Assembly: GCA_947652605.1 (NCBI GenBank)
Contig: OX393579.1
Location: 41,732,970 to 41,796,969 of the forward strand
Origin: Elmis aenea
Taxonomy: Eukaryota; Arthropoda; Insecta; Coleoptera; Elmidae
Length of the DNA: 64,000 nt
Direction: 5' to 3'
Part shown: piece by piece, positions 44,250 through 55,352 of the stretch
Position numbering within the stretch: position 1 is the first letter of the stretch
How the letters are laid out: every line of letters begins with the position of its first letter
Made by a program: the position numbers and the translations under genes
Notes under the pieces: model-generated
Database searches by the model: none
The model's input: only the letters and a program-made list of their open reading frames with translations
Told to the model about the DNA's origin: nothing

Positions 44250-44538
44250 TTAAATAAACTTTAAACTGATTTTTCTCGAAAATATTCTTATGTATGCATA
44301 CTTTTTTAATACACGGTCAGATTGAGAATTAAATTCTCTATCCGAATCAACAAAAACATGTATACTATGTAATTTGAAATAAAACAAATGCCTATCGCGG
44401 ATTTGACATACGTCATCGTAGAGATAACAAATGCACATTACTTAGAGACAATTTGTCGCTGTTTCCAAAAATATAAGGTTTTTTGGAGTTATTTTTAATA
44501 ATTAAAAAGTTATAGGGGTGCGACAATCAATCACCCGG
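44250..44538. mobile_element. Orphan foldback arm
   Basis: It ends caatcaatCACCCGG at 44538 followed by TA. Its sequence matches the right arm of 44996-46179 in order (gaattaaattctctatc, then ccaaaaatata…tttttgg, then ataggggtgcgacaatc). No matching left arm lies upstream, so half of the element has been lost. Confidence 0.65.
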
Positions 44539-44995
44539 TATACAATTGTAAGTGATGTACATATGTGATCAATAAAAGGTAATTCACTAACTGAAATTAC
44601 AATTTCAAATTGATTTTAAAAAATTTTTCGTGATTAATCTGGGATATGCAATTTAATTGAAATTTAAGTAAAGTATATCCCATCATTTGTTAAATGGTTT
44701 ACATAGCTTATTGGTATGTAAACGTGTGCTGTTCGTCTCTAATAACGGTTTAAAATTTATTCAGAATTGAAAATTTTTATCGAATATTTAAAATATCGCG
44801 TGTTTTAAATTGTCGGTTCAGAAATCGGGAGTTTTAAAACAAGCATATCATAAAGACTTTTTTGAGTACATTTTATCTCATTAATACATTCATTTATCGA
44901 CAAATAGATAAAATTCTCAAACCACCGTATAGATTCTTTTCCAGAAGGAATTCTTTGAGATATCAGATAATTATATTTTTAATTAAACTTGTGTA

Positions 44996-46179
44996 CAGCG
45001 TGATTCAGATCGACTGTCGCGCCCCTACAACTTTGTTATTTTAAGAGGAAAACCCCATAAACCTCACATTTTTGTAAATCGTGGAAAATTCTTTATCGAA
45101 TGAAATTCAAATGTTTTTGCTAAGATGACCTATTCAGACTGGCGATAGTCAACTTTTTCTTTTGCAATCACATGGTGTACTTCTTTTTATATTTTGATAG
45201 AGAATTAAATTTTAAATCCGATAAAATATTTAGAAAAATTTGTTTAAAAGTTATATATTATTTTTCACAAAATCGTTAGGTGTATTTGTCTCAACAAAAC
45301 ACGATCGCTGTAGTAATTGACAATTGATAACGTGTCTAATTGTCTTTTATTATGCTTTGACAAAAAATTATTGTTTTATAAGTATTAAATTGAAAATGGA
45401 CCTTCTGTCAATTTGCTTAGGAAAGTAAAAGGAATTTAAATAGGCCATAGCCAATTATAGCTACTATTTAAAAAAAGGTAAGTTTGTGTCATAACTTTTT
45501 AACGGTGAGCGTAAAATTTTTTTTTAGTACTGTCAAAATTTACATTAAAATATCTAAAAATTATCTTTACAAACTTTTTCGATATTTACAGCAATAACGG
45601 AGATATAACACATTGTTTATATGAAAAAAAACAGCTTTTTTCTAATAACTTAAAAATAGAAAATGATGGAATAATTTTTAAAACGGTTCTATGTTAGTCT
45701 GAAAAAAATGCACAGTTTTGGTAATTTAACCTTTTCTCTATCTTGACTATTAAGCGAGATACCCATGTAATCCCATTGAATTTGAACCACCCTGTACTTA
45801 AGGCGTTTTAATTTAATGCTCACAATGATTTTTCGTCGAAAAATAAAACACAATTGGACAAGTCAACTGTCAATTACCATATCGATTGGGTTTTGTCTAG
45901 TCAATTACAACGATTTTGGGAAAAATAATAAATAACTAATTTTTCTTAAAAACTTTTTTAATGCACCATCGCAATTAGAATTGAGTTCTCTATCAAAATC
46001 AATAACAAAACGTTAAACATGTTTTTAAAAAAATTACCAACGCCAATCTGCATCGTAAAAAAGCAATTGAACGGCTTTCGATAAAGAATTTTCCACGATT
46101 TACAAAAATATGGTTTTTGGGGGTTTCCTCTAAAAATAACAACGTTATACGGGGATGATAGTTAAACTGATTAACCCTG
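44996..46179. mobile_element. Foldback with CAGCGTGATTCAGATCGACT end
   Basis: The left arm (44996 to about 45250) begins CAGCGTGATTCAG and the right arm (about 45930-46179) ends CTGATTAACCCTG. The arms share aaatcgtggaaaattctttatcga exactly. TA precedes the left end; the right flank is TT. The interior contains a further CAGGGTG-type segment ending at 45794. Confidence 0.82.
45470..45794. mobile_element. CAGGGTG element nested in the foldback
   Basis: A single clear end, TTGAACCACCCTG at 45794 followed by TA, is preceded on the same side by the gagatacccatg phrase (inverse of catgggtatctc, about 45757-45768). The other end is not identifiable (the start is approximate). Confidence 0.55.
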
Positions 46180-47070
46180 TTTAATAATTAAAAAGTAATG
46201 CTATAACGTTTTAATATTGTGGTACATTTAAACAGGTTTTATAACAAAATTTTTTTTTTAGTAGACTAGAAATAGATTATTCGTTTGGAAGAAAAATTAT
46301 ACTTTGTTATTTATGTTGTTCAATTTTTTGTTGTATTTGATAATTAAAATATATTTAATATTCGTTAAAACTTTTTTTAACTTTTTTCCCTCAATACAAT
46401 GTATGCGATTTTTTTAATTAAGCGCATTAAATTATACACAACTGGTATTTAATTAATGTACTGATGATGAAACACTGTTCGTTTTATCAAGAAATAATAA
46501 TAAATAACATGGTACATATAACATTATGTAGATAGTAGCAGTCGAGTCGCAAAGCATTTAGACAGTATACGACAGAAACGTGCTAGGATAAAGGTATAGA
46601 TTTTTTATTTGGTTTAAACTTTTGGTGTAGATAAGTCCAAACACGTACAACAAATTCTTTACATAAAAAAATTCAATATGTTACAATATTTTATCTGCGA
46701 TTTGCAAATACAGAATTTGAAATATAGCATAAATAACGGAATTGAAAAGGAGCAACTCGCAAGAAGATGGGGCATTAAGAAAATATATGTGGAACAATGG
46801 AGCTTTCGAATGAAACGAAGTACTAAAAAAAAACAAATTCCCAACGTTAAAACAATAAAAGCATAGATATAATGGTTGATGTCATATCGGTTTTTATAAT
46901 ATTGCAGCAGGAAGAAGCATCATTACAAATAACAGTGACAACTCTCCATTAAATGAGGTTACAAATTGTCGCAGTTACTGTTACACTGTCTTAAAAATGC
47001 ACATAAAGCAAACCACAACAAATTATGCAATGATGAGTTTAATTCCAATAGTCTTTAAAAACAGGAAGTT
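46180..47070. other. AT-rich DNA, no supported gene
   Basis: The frame at 46678-46866 contains KEQLARRWGIKKIYVEQWSF, which vaguely resembles a helix-turn-helix, but no family can be named. Confidence 0.4.
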
Positions 47071-47072
47071 AA

Positions 47073-47300
47073 CAGGCTGATAAAAAATTGAGTTTTAGCA
47101 TGGGGTTCTCGCTTATTGTAAGTACGCCACTGTGAGGTTCTAAACTTGAAAAAAAAAACTACATAATAACAGTTAAAAAATATTTTTATTATTCAACTTG
47201 TTAGTATAGTCCCATTCCAACTCAATACAATTATTCCAGCGATATCCAAAAGGTTTTATGCCATTCTTATATATACGTCCATCCAGCTGTTTTTAAAATA
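47073..47300 (-). pseudogene. Mariner-like transposase C-terminus with its terminal repeat
   Basis: On the minus strand, about 47290 down to 47180 reads LDGRIYKNGIKPFGYRWNNC then IELEWDYTNK, followed by LNNKNIF and a stop. This fits the C-terminal pattern of mariner-type transposases (xGxxxLxxRWxxCIxxxGDYxEK). Between the stop and the element end lies catggggttctcgcttattg (about 47099-47118), and the terminal word is CAGGCTGA (47073), a one-base variant of CAGGGTG. It directly links the CAGGGTG/catgggg(a/t)tctcg ends to a mariner-like coding region. Upstream codons are cut off near 47300. Confidence 0.7.
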
Positions 47301-47304
47301 CTTA

Positions 47305-48004
47305 CAAGGAAGGGTCACGATAGGTTGTCGCTAGAATTTGATTAAGGCTGTGTTTATTGCATCAAGGACATCAAAACTAAATGTTTTTATACGTGCCACT
47401 GGCCATTTGTTTCGAAAAAATAGGGGAAAAACTGAAAAATTGGATAAAAAGGTGATTTTTGCGATCGCGTTGGCCATGAAACCGTCACAGACAAAATCTA
47501 AATTTTTCTATTTACAGATGCGCACATCCTTTGCAAGTAAAATAGTGCAAAGGTTTTGAAAAAATCTTGAACGATTCCGGAGAAAAACGTCAAAAACGAA
47601 ACGCCTGCATAAGCGCTATGATTAGAAAAGTTGTGGTATATCTGTTATAACTAACTATATCTAGGCGACTTGCATAGGCGTTTAACGCAGGGAAAACCGT
47701 TTTTTTTACAAGGGTCTCGTTTTTCGCGTTTTTCTCCGGAACCGTTTAAGATTTTTTCAAAAACTTCGCAAAGGATTCGTGTATTGGTAAATAGAAAAAT
47801 TTCGATTTTGTCTCTGACGGTTTCATGGCCAACGCGATCGCAAAAATTACTTTTACTATTCAATTTTTTAGTTTTTCCCCTATTTTTCCGAAGAAAATGG
47901 CCAGTGGCACGTTTAACTCTAAGAAACATTTACTTTTGATGTTCTTGATGCAATAAACACAGCCTTAACCAAATTCTAGCGACAACGTATCGTGACCTTC
48001 CCTG
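47305..48004. mobile_element. Foldback with CAAGGAAGGGTCACGATA ends
   Basis: Left (47305 to about 47600) and right (about 47690-48004) arms are close inverted copies, sharing ttgcgatcgcgttggccatgaaaccgtc and atttgattaaggctgtgtttattgc in inverse. Left flank TA, right flank GT. It abuts the mariner relic, into which it was probably inserted. Frames at 47338-47559 and 47651-47929 are arm by-products. Confidence 0.85.
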
Positions 48005-49087
48005 GTTGTATTTTAATGGCATCCTTTATTTTTAAATACATAATTAATTCCCAGATTTACTTGAAAAAAAAAAGGATTATTACTAAGGTAGAAAATAAGT
48101 TTACTTAGTTGCCATCATAGTTCTATACATTAAAAAGTGTTTTAATCAATTTAATTAGTATATTAGTAATAAAGGAACAATTGATCAATAGAAGTAAATA
48201 TAAAAAAATATTAAACGAGAAGGCAGAAAAAATTGTTATACCAAATAGTAATAATAATAATATGCAGATAATATAAAAAACCATTAATTTTACAAATATA
48301 AGAAAATAATAAAGATTTCTAGTTTTAAAACTTTGTTTTAATTCTGGTTTGTTCACCAATAGCACGTTATATTTTTAAAATTACATTAACTTTCTAATGG
48401 TAGTAGAGGACGAATTACACTTATAGTACAACTATTTTTGAATTTTAAAATTGGATGCCCCTTAATAAAAAATTTAAAAAGATTTTAAAAACTTGCGATT
48501 ATTGTATACATTTTTTTTACGTCTTTTACTACATTTATGTTTCTGTTTATAACCTGCACATTTTTGTATTAGCGGTTTATTGAAGATTTCTAATGACTTT
48601 TTTAATTTTTTTAATTTAATTTGCTTAATCCAATAATTGATTATTCAGAAAAACTTTAAATAATTATGTTTTATACGACAAAGAATTTTAACTGTTTTAA
48701 AACATGGGATTTTAAAATTTAAAAAATAATATGTAAAATGGATATACCTACACAAAAATTACTTTTATGTAGATAGTTTATGGTTTTGAATATTACCTGC
48801 ACATAATTTTATTTATAAACATTTACCCAAAGGCGGTATTTTTTTTTTCTTTTACTTTTGTCTACTCCTTATTTTTAATACGTTGCTTTGGTGCTGTTTT
48901 ACAAAATATTATGTAAGATATTTTTTAAAAAATTATGTGCTTGTAAATGATATATTTAAAAATACATACCATTCCATTTAAAACCAAAAAAAATATTATG
49001 GAATACCATATCTCAAAAATAATTAAATATTTTTCACTTAGTCATGAGTCCTTTTACTGTGAGGTGTAGGGCTCATATTATTAAATA
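48005..49087. other. AT-rich DNA, nothing recognised
   Basis: No feature supported. Confidence 0.5.
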
Positions 49088-49089
49088 TA

Positions 49090-50402
49090 GGGGAGACCGG
49101 GGATAAAAGTAACACGGGTAGGTTGTAACAGTGCCTATAGTTTCTTTAATTTTTGTTTTATATCGCCCTAAACGCTTTTGCAATGTTAAGTTACATCCAG
49201 CTCCCTACCTACATTGCTAGTTTTCATCTGTCATAGAGGTTAACTTTTTGCCAGCCAGAGTCACTATTTTCCGCCTAAAAGTTACTGCGTTGTCTCATCC
49301 GTCGAGTAACTTTTAGGCGCTCTCTAAAATAGGAACAAAAAAGTACCTATATTATTTTGTTCTAAATTTAGTTGGCTATTGGTGGATGCAATACAATTTG
49401 ACGTTAGAATCGTGGTTAATTGTGGATTCCCTGAAATTTTTTTTGTGTACACTTGGGGTCAAAAGTAACAAAGTGTTACAACCAACCCAAATTAATGTTT
49501 TCACTTGCAAATGTTCACTCTTAGCACATAATTGGTGGCTTTCTTCGTAGATGAGAATATACAAGAGTTGTCGGAATAATTTTCCAGTTTGTTGTATCTT
49601 TTTGATTCACATTTTTAAATATGTACTTATAATCTTGGCAAACCTGGTAACTGCAGTCCCAAATTATTAAATTATAAAACTCAGTATATAATATCGGTTT
49701 AATGATGGAAATGTATGTAAAGCTAAATCATTTCTTAAATAGCATTTTAAATTATAAAACCTATGTAAATTGGTAAGATCTGGTACTTCTGGTTTTCCTA
49801 CCAGCCGCCATTGTTTTTATTCTATTACGTTAATATTTATAACTTAATATAAACAAAGCTTTAACCAACCCAACTTAACCTGACCCTCTTTTACTGATTT
49901 AATGAATGACGGTCAGTTTAAGGGCGGTTAGATTTTTTAAAAATAAAACAAACAGTTATTATGATCCAGTATAAATTTAATAATTTGGGACCGCCCTTAC
50001 CTGGTATGCCATACTGTTCACTTATCATTTTGTATAGTACCAAAGATATATTTTTTTTATTTTTTCATTTTGCTAATGTGTATTTTTGAATAAAATATTA
50101 ATTTTGTTGATGAATACTAATATATTTACCCACTAATGAGCTGTGTAAATTATTTTGCCATTACAACTTACCCCAATCATTGTTACTTTTAGCCCCAAGG
50201 TTGAGGTTGAAAGTAACAGCTGTCTTACTAAAGAAAATTTTTTTTTCTAACAGTTGCTTTACGAAACACACGAAATAAATATTTTGGAAGCAAGACAAAT
50301 GTCCAATCTATCATTAAACCAATTTGGATGTAAAAAATTTGTAATAATCTATGAGAAATTAAATAAAAACAAAAAAATGGTACTTTTATCCCCGGTCTCC
50401 CC
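49090..50402. mobile_element. Pogo-type element, GGGGAGACCGGGGATAAAAG, copy 2
   Basis: TIRs GGGGAGACCGGGGATAAAAG and its inverse are nearly perfect, flanked by TA (49088-49089, 50403-50404). It is nearly identical to 41646-42887 and in the same orientation. It carries about 75 bp (around 49520-49592) absent from copy 1, where the sequence joins at cactctgtatc; copy 1 probably suffered the deletion. No transposase found. Confidence 0.9.
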
Positions 50403-50404
50403 TA

Positions 50405-51690
50405 CTGAGGTAAAAGGTATGTTTCAAAAAATTCTGGATTTACAGGACGTGTTTATTGTTTCTATCTTTCCTACGTTTCGTTTACTATGTTTTATTACCT
50501 TCCTTAAATTTTACATATTATTAATTTTTTTATATTCCTACTAATAAAACAATTTAGAATTTATTTAATGTGATTATAATTACGCTTAACAGATTTATTA
50601 AATAACCAAAAAATCTATTAATCGTAAGTATTATAGTATTAAATTAATTTCAAATTGTTAAACTTGTAAGAATATATAAAAATTGTTTTTTTTTAAATGT
50701 TAAGATAATGTAAAATTCCAGCCCTAAGCAAGTTTATATTATAAAACATAATAAACTAAACGTAGGAAAGACATAAACAATAAACACATCATGTAAATGC
50801 GGATTTTTATTTATATCAAACCATTATTAACGGAGGTAATTATTTACAATTATGTAAAAAGTATCAGCATATTTTATACTTAACACCAAAATATGTCTTC
50901 TGAAATGAAGAAGATATAGCACATAGGTTCTCACTGGATCATCGCATAAATCTTGTGAAATATTTTATAAAAATCTGACACTTTATTTTTTTTGCCTTTC
51001 AATAATGTACTGTAAGCGTTACCCAGTTCAGTGAAATATCTTTACCATCTATAATAGATAAGTTGGACTGAAAATATGCAAGTGCACTTGAATGAAGTGA
51101 GCAGTTTATCGCTTCTGGTGTCGAAAGATTAAATTTTTCTACTTGAGTTTATATATTGCTGTAAAAATTGAATATCTTTTCAAATATCACTTTAACCAAA
51201 CTGTATTAAACTTTTTCGTATTTATGGTTTAATAATTGTGTTAATTATTATTAGTCATCTTATGTATCACCCAATATGTTATATTATCAAGTAGGCTTCT
51301 TAGAAGTAAAACTTTAGCTTGGTGCTACATTACAAAAGTTATAAAGTAAAACAAAAATGTTACAAGTCATAAATAAATATTAAAACATGTTTAACAGCAA
51401 GTACTTTATGAAGTCAATTTTCCTATAAAATTTATTTAAAATTATTTCAGTGTTAACATGCGTTTTGCGATAAATAAGAAATGTATGTAGGTGTAAAAAA
51501 TTAATCATTCACTTTAATAGCATGTTTAACAAATTTACAAGTTATGTGTTCCAGGTACATGACCTAGTTAGGTCACGCAATAAATTAATAAATCAGGAAC
51601 GAGATGTATTCAACTTGTTGAATTACCTTATCCGTTAAATTTGTAATTAGTTACAACCAGTTACGTAAAAGGTAGATGACGTCACATTTT
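50405..51690. other. AT-rich DNA, nothing recognised
   Basis: No gene or bounded element supported. Confidence 0.5.
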
Positions 51691-51699
51691 CTACTAATT

Positions 51700-51975
51700 T
51701 AAATTTTCTTGAATTTCAAATTTATTATTTGCGCAAATGCCTGTAGAACGTCAAAATTATTTTTGTTTATTTCCATAAACAAACGAGATATAGTCATAAA
51801 ACGAAAAATCGAGTTATCAGGCATAACTCGAAAACAAAAGACGATAACCAATTTTAGTTTTCACCATTAACTTTTTCTCGAAAAAAGAGATCGAGGATGC
51901 GCGGTCCGTTTTTTGATATCTCTAATAAATAGTTACCAAGATTCCTTATTAAAACATCGAAATTTGCCCACCCTG
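51700..51975. mobile_element. Right end of a CAGGGTG element
   Basis: It ends TTTGCCCACCCTG at 51975 followed by TA. The terminal 100 bp resemble the right end of 59210-60729 (ctcgaaa…agatcgag…atctctaataa). No left partner was found. It abuts the truncated pogo copy exactly at a TA within the pogo sequence. Confidence 0.6.
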
Positions 51976-51977
51976 TA

Positions 51978-52589
51978 CGAATGCTTGAAATCACTCGCTT
52001 GCAAATATTTCGTTGTATGCATGATCTTTGGAGCATAAGGAAATAACACCATCTCCAAAAATACCGAACAACCCAGCAGGTTAAGAGTGATGCCGTTCAC
52101 CATCTCTCCGTTGCCAATGGGATTGATGGTGAATGTGCCTATGATAGAAATGGTGACTAGTTGTATTTATCTACAGCCACAGAAAATGTGCAACAAAAGA
52201 ACACTCCCTCTCCGCAACCAGGTTGCTCCAAGACTGTAGAAGGAAACTTTGACAAGCGATGATATAACTTATAACAACAAATTTTTCCGGTACCAGACGT
52301 ACCTCAAATTGAAAAAGTTCGCAAGAATGCAAGAAACTTAGCAAGTATTCTGAATACGGAACATAATATTAAAGTTTTGAGAAATAAATCACTCGAAAAA
52401 CAAAAAACAAAACTTTTGCAATCTTCAGACAACAAAAATAAAAATAAGCTTTCAAAAACTACAAATATCAAAACGAAGAAGGGAATTGTATCCGATACGT
52501 CATCTGAATCGTGTTCAGAATCTGAACTGCAAGACGAAGAAGATGGTGATGAACATGAAGAATGTTGTGTTGGCTGCGGCGAAGAATAG
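51978..52589 (+). pseudogene. Pogo-type transposase region, truncated copy A
   Basis: It matches 52822-53467 at high identity. The longest frame (52377-52589) reads NKSLEKQKTKLLQSSDNKNK, then a Lys/Thr-rich stretch, then SSESCSESELQDEEDGDEHE and ECCVGCGEE. This is the low-complexity linker and the start of the C-terminal zinc domain. It stops at GAAGAA|TA, exactly where the left TIR of the neighbouring pogo element starts. In copy B the same position reads gaagaaTAcaagg. Copy A's left boundary (TA-CGAATG) is likewise occupied by a CAGGGTG element end. Confidence 0.8.
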
Positions 52590-53859
52590 GGTAAACCAGG
52601 GTAAGATGGTGATATCAGGTGCAACAGTGAACCGCGTTATTTCTGCTAGCTAGCGCTAAATGGCCAATTTTTTTATGCCGTACCTACATGTGTAATACAT
52701 AAACAGCCATTAGTTTTGCAAGTGAAATGTCCCACATTTGTTTGAAAATCGGTAAGTAGGTAAATCAAAAAATATTATTTCAAGCCCCTAAAAACATTAT
52801 AGTGATATGTGCTTCTGCTTGTACGAATGGTTGAAATCACTCGCTTGCAAATATTTCGTTATATGCATGATCCTTGAAGTATAAAGAGATAACATCACCT
52901 CCAAAAATACCGAACAACCTAGCAGGTTAAGAGTGATGCCGTTCACCATCTCTCCCTTGCAAATGGGATTGATGGTGAATGTGCCTATAGTAGAAATGGT
53001 GACTAGTTGTACATTTGTACTACAGCCACAGAAAATGTGCAACAAACGAACACTCCCTCTCCACGACCAGGTTGCTCCAAGACTGTAGAAGGAAACTTTT
53101 CGAATTTGACAAGCGAAGACATAACTCCTGGAAAAATGCTGGAACAAATTTCTCCGGTACCAGTCGTATCTCAAATTGAAAAAATTCGCAAGAATGCAAG
53201 AAATTTAGCTAGTATTCTGAATACTAATCATAATGTTAAAGTTTTGAGAAATAAATCACTCGAAAAACAAAAAAAAACTCTTGCAATCTTCAGGCAACAA
53301 AAATAAAAATAAGCTTTCAAAAACTACAAACACAAAACGAAGAAGGGAATTGTATCCGATAGGTCATCTGAATCCTGTTCAAAATCTGAACTGCAAGACG
53401 AAGAAGATGGTGATGAACATGAAGAATGTTGTGCTGATGGCTGCAGGGAAGAATACAAGGAGACGAAAAAGACAGTTGACTGGCTTCAATGCCTGATTTG
53501 TAAACGTTGGGTGCCTGAACACTGCACAAAGTTCACTAATTTATGTGATCTTTGCGGCAAATACGCGTCCAAAAAAAACATTTTTTAAAAACATTTCAGT
53601 AGGTACCTATTTCACAAATCGCCATCTCACCCATGTAGCATTCATCAACTAACCCTTACGTATGGGTGAGATGGTGATTTGATGAAAATAAAAACTGCAA
53701 TTTTAGTTTGTTAATCTTTTCACTTTGTGTTTAAAAATTTTTGTTTTGGTGTTTTGGCTTTGAACCAAGGAATTATGTATTTATTTTAGTTATAATAATT
53801 TTTTTAGAAGAAACATGAGCAATTTAAATTTGATTCACCATCTCACCCTGGTTTACCCT
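52590..53859 (+). mobile_element. Pogo-type element B, internally deleted
   Basis: The TIRs GGGTAAACCAGGGTAAGATG and its inverse (CATCTCACCCTGGTTTACCC) are flanked by TA (52588-52589 and 53860-53861). The motif GGGTGAGATGGTGA is repeated internally near the right end (53624-53679, as an inverted pair). The coding part is only the last third of a transposase, so the DDE core has been deleted. Confidence 0.9.
53000..53588 (+). pseudogene. Pogo transposase C-terminal region with zinc domain
   Basis: It begins TATENVQQTNTPSPRPGCSK and continues with SQIEKIRKNARNLASILNTN. Two compensating single-base indels between about 53270 and 53330 interrupt the Lys-rich linker. The frame then resumes with DEEDGDEHEECCADGCREEY, KETKKTVDWLQCLICKRW, VPEHCTKFTNLCDLCGKYAS, and a stop at 53586-53588. 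The C…C/WLxCxxCxxW/HC/CxxC order is the PHD-like zinc domain at the end of insect pogo transposases, with all metal ligands apparently present. The N-terminal DNA-binding and DDE domains are absent. Confidence 0.85.
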
Positions 53860-53861
53860 AT

Positions 53862-54690
53862 TTAAAAAACATAAAATTAACAAATCAACACACACGTTTC
53901 TGTTAATATCCTTTACAACAATAAACAAATTCGGCCAAAAAGCATGTGTGAAAGAACTTAAGAAATGGTAACACACAATGCAGATACTCAAAAATATAAA
54001 CTCGAAGACTGGAAATAAAATATTCAAAGGACAAGAAAAAAAAAATTTTTAAAAATGTGATCTAAACTACAAGTTTTTGCGATTTGCCAAACAGCCTTGA
54101 ATACAAGTTCCTGTATACAAGTAAAATTTAGGTTCTGAAATGAACGCACAACACTCAACAAAATTGGCTTTGAGTAATACATTACAATTCTTCGATTATT
54201 TAATAAATTAAACAAATGCCAGTCACATAGAAATCAGAACAAATATGTAGCTGACATAATTCTATTTATAAACACATATAAATCAGAATGTAACCCAAAT
54301 ATTAAAAGATCAACGTTTTATTAAAACATCGCCTCCGTTCACAATGACAAACAAAACTTAGTGTCTCAATTTTAAAATTATATGTGGTGCCAGAGAAAGG
54401 TAGCGTTTAAAATGAAATTCCATTAATCATAAAAATAAAACGTCGTCAAGATTTTCTCAAATATTGAACGGAAGTAACGCGGAAAAGGAGACTTTCGTGT
54501 TCAATTTTACCATGAAATTTCCCGATTGTGGTCATTTTATTGTTTCTATTGATCGTGTCATGTCTTCTATTTGATTGATGATGTGGTTTGTGTGAATTAC
54601 TAAGGTTTTACTAAAAGTTAAACTATTTTGCTCAAGCAATCGATAATTAAAAGCTGTCTTTCATGTACAAAGTGTATGAATCTACGTGGA
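53862..54690. other. AT-rich DNA, nothing recognised
   Basis: No gene supported. Confidence 0.5.
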
Positions 54691-54780
54691 AAACATGGGG
54701 ATCTCGGAGACCGTTAGAGATGATTAAATTATCAGAGAAGTGTTTTTACGTGCGAATTTTAATATCCTAAATATTTAAAA
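54676..54780. mobile_element. Degenerate CAGGGTG left end
   Basis: Carries catggggatctcggagaccgttagagat (about 54694-54722), the same subterminal phrase as 1667-1690, behind a mutated end (TACAAAGTGTATGAA). The rest of the element is not recognisable. Confidence 0.45.
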
Positions 54781-55139
54781 GAAACATTCATTTCAAGTTT
54801 TATTCCTAACTTTCTTTATTATGAACCGTAGAAATTTAAAAACGGTTCCATCTTCTAATCACATGACCCTGCTAAAGTTATTTACGTAATTTTACCGAAA
54901 AGTGGTACTTTACTGGAGGAGTAAGCAGTTGTGGGACGAACCGTAGGCGAGTGCTAGAAGCATGCGAGTCCTGTTAAGACACATTCCGGGTATGTCTCAC
55001 AATATTTTTTCTACGTCCGCCAATGACACCAAAATCATTATCGTCGCCATCCATAATTAAACAACAACTTAACATATTACAGGTGAAAATTCGGTTAGGG
55101 GTAACGTCGCTTGTTGGACAGCGCAAAGAAAAAACAACT

Positions 55140-55240
55140 CATCACCATAATTTTCAGTACTTTCCGGTCTAAGCCGGCAAAGACAACTCATCCCCATGAA
55201 AACCAAATACTCTCTGGCCTAGGCCGGTAAAGATGTATTT
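55140..55240. repeat. Two copies of a CCGG-containing unit
   Basis: TACT(T/C)TC(C/T)GG(T/C)CTA(A/G)GCCGG(C/T)AAAGA occurs at about 55158 and 55210, spaced about 52 bp. It may be a short satellite or a remnant. Otherwise 54780-55350 shows nothing recognised. Confidence 0.5.
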
Positions 55241-55352
55241 TCCAGTCTAAAAAATGATCGGAACCAACAGATTTTCTAAAAGGACGCAAAAAAATTCATT
55301 GTATGCTTAGATTTTAACACACAATAGTAAATTTTTGATTTCGACAAACGAT

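Noticed and set aside
47651..47929. Pair of similar 70-90-codon proteins at 47338-47559 and 47651-47929
   Set aside because: They are the two arms of one foldback read in opposite directions.
52304..52624. 106-codon Ser-rich minus-strand frame
   Set aside because: It is antisense to the pogo linker; the plus-strand reading matches the transposase.
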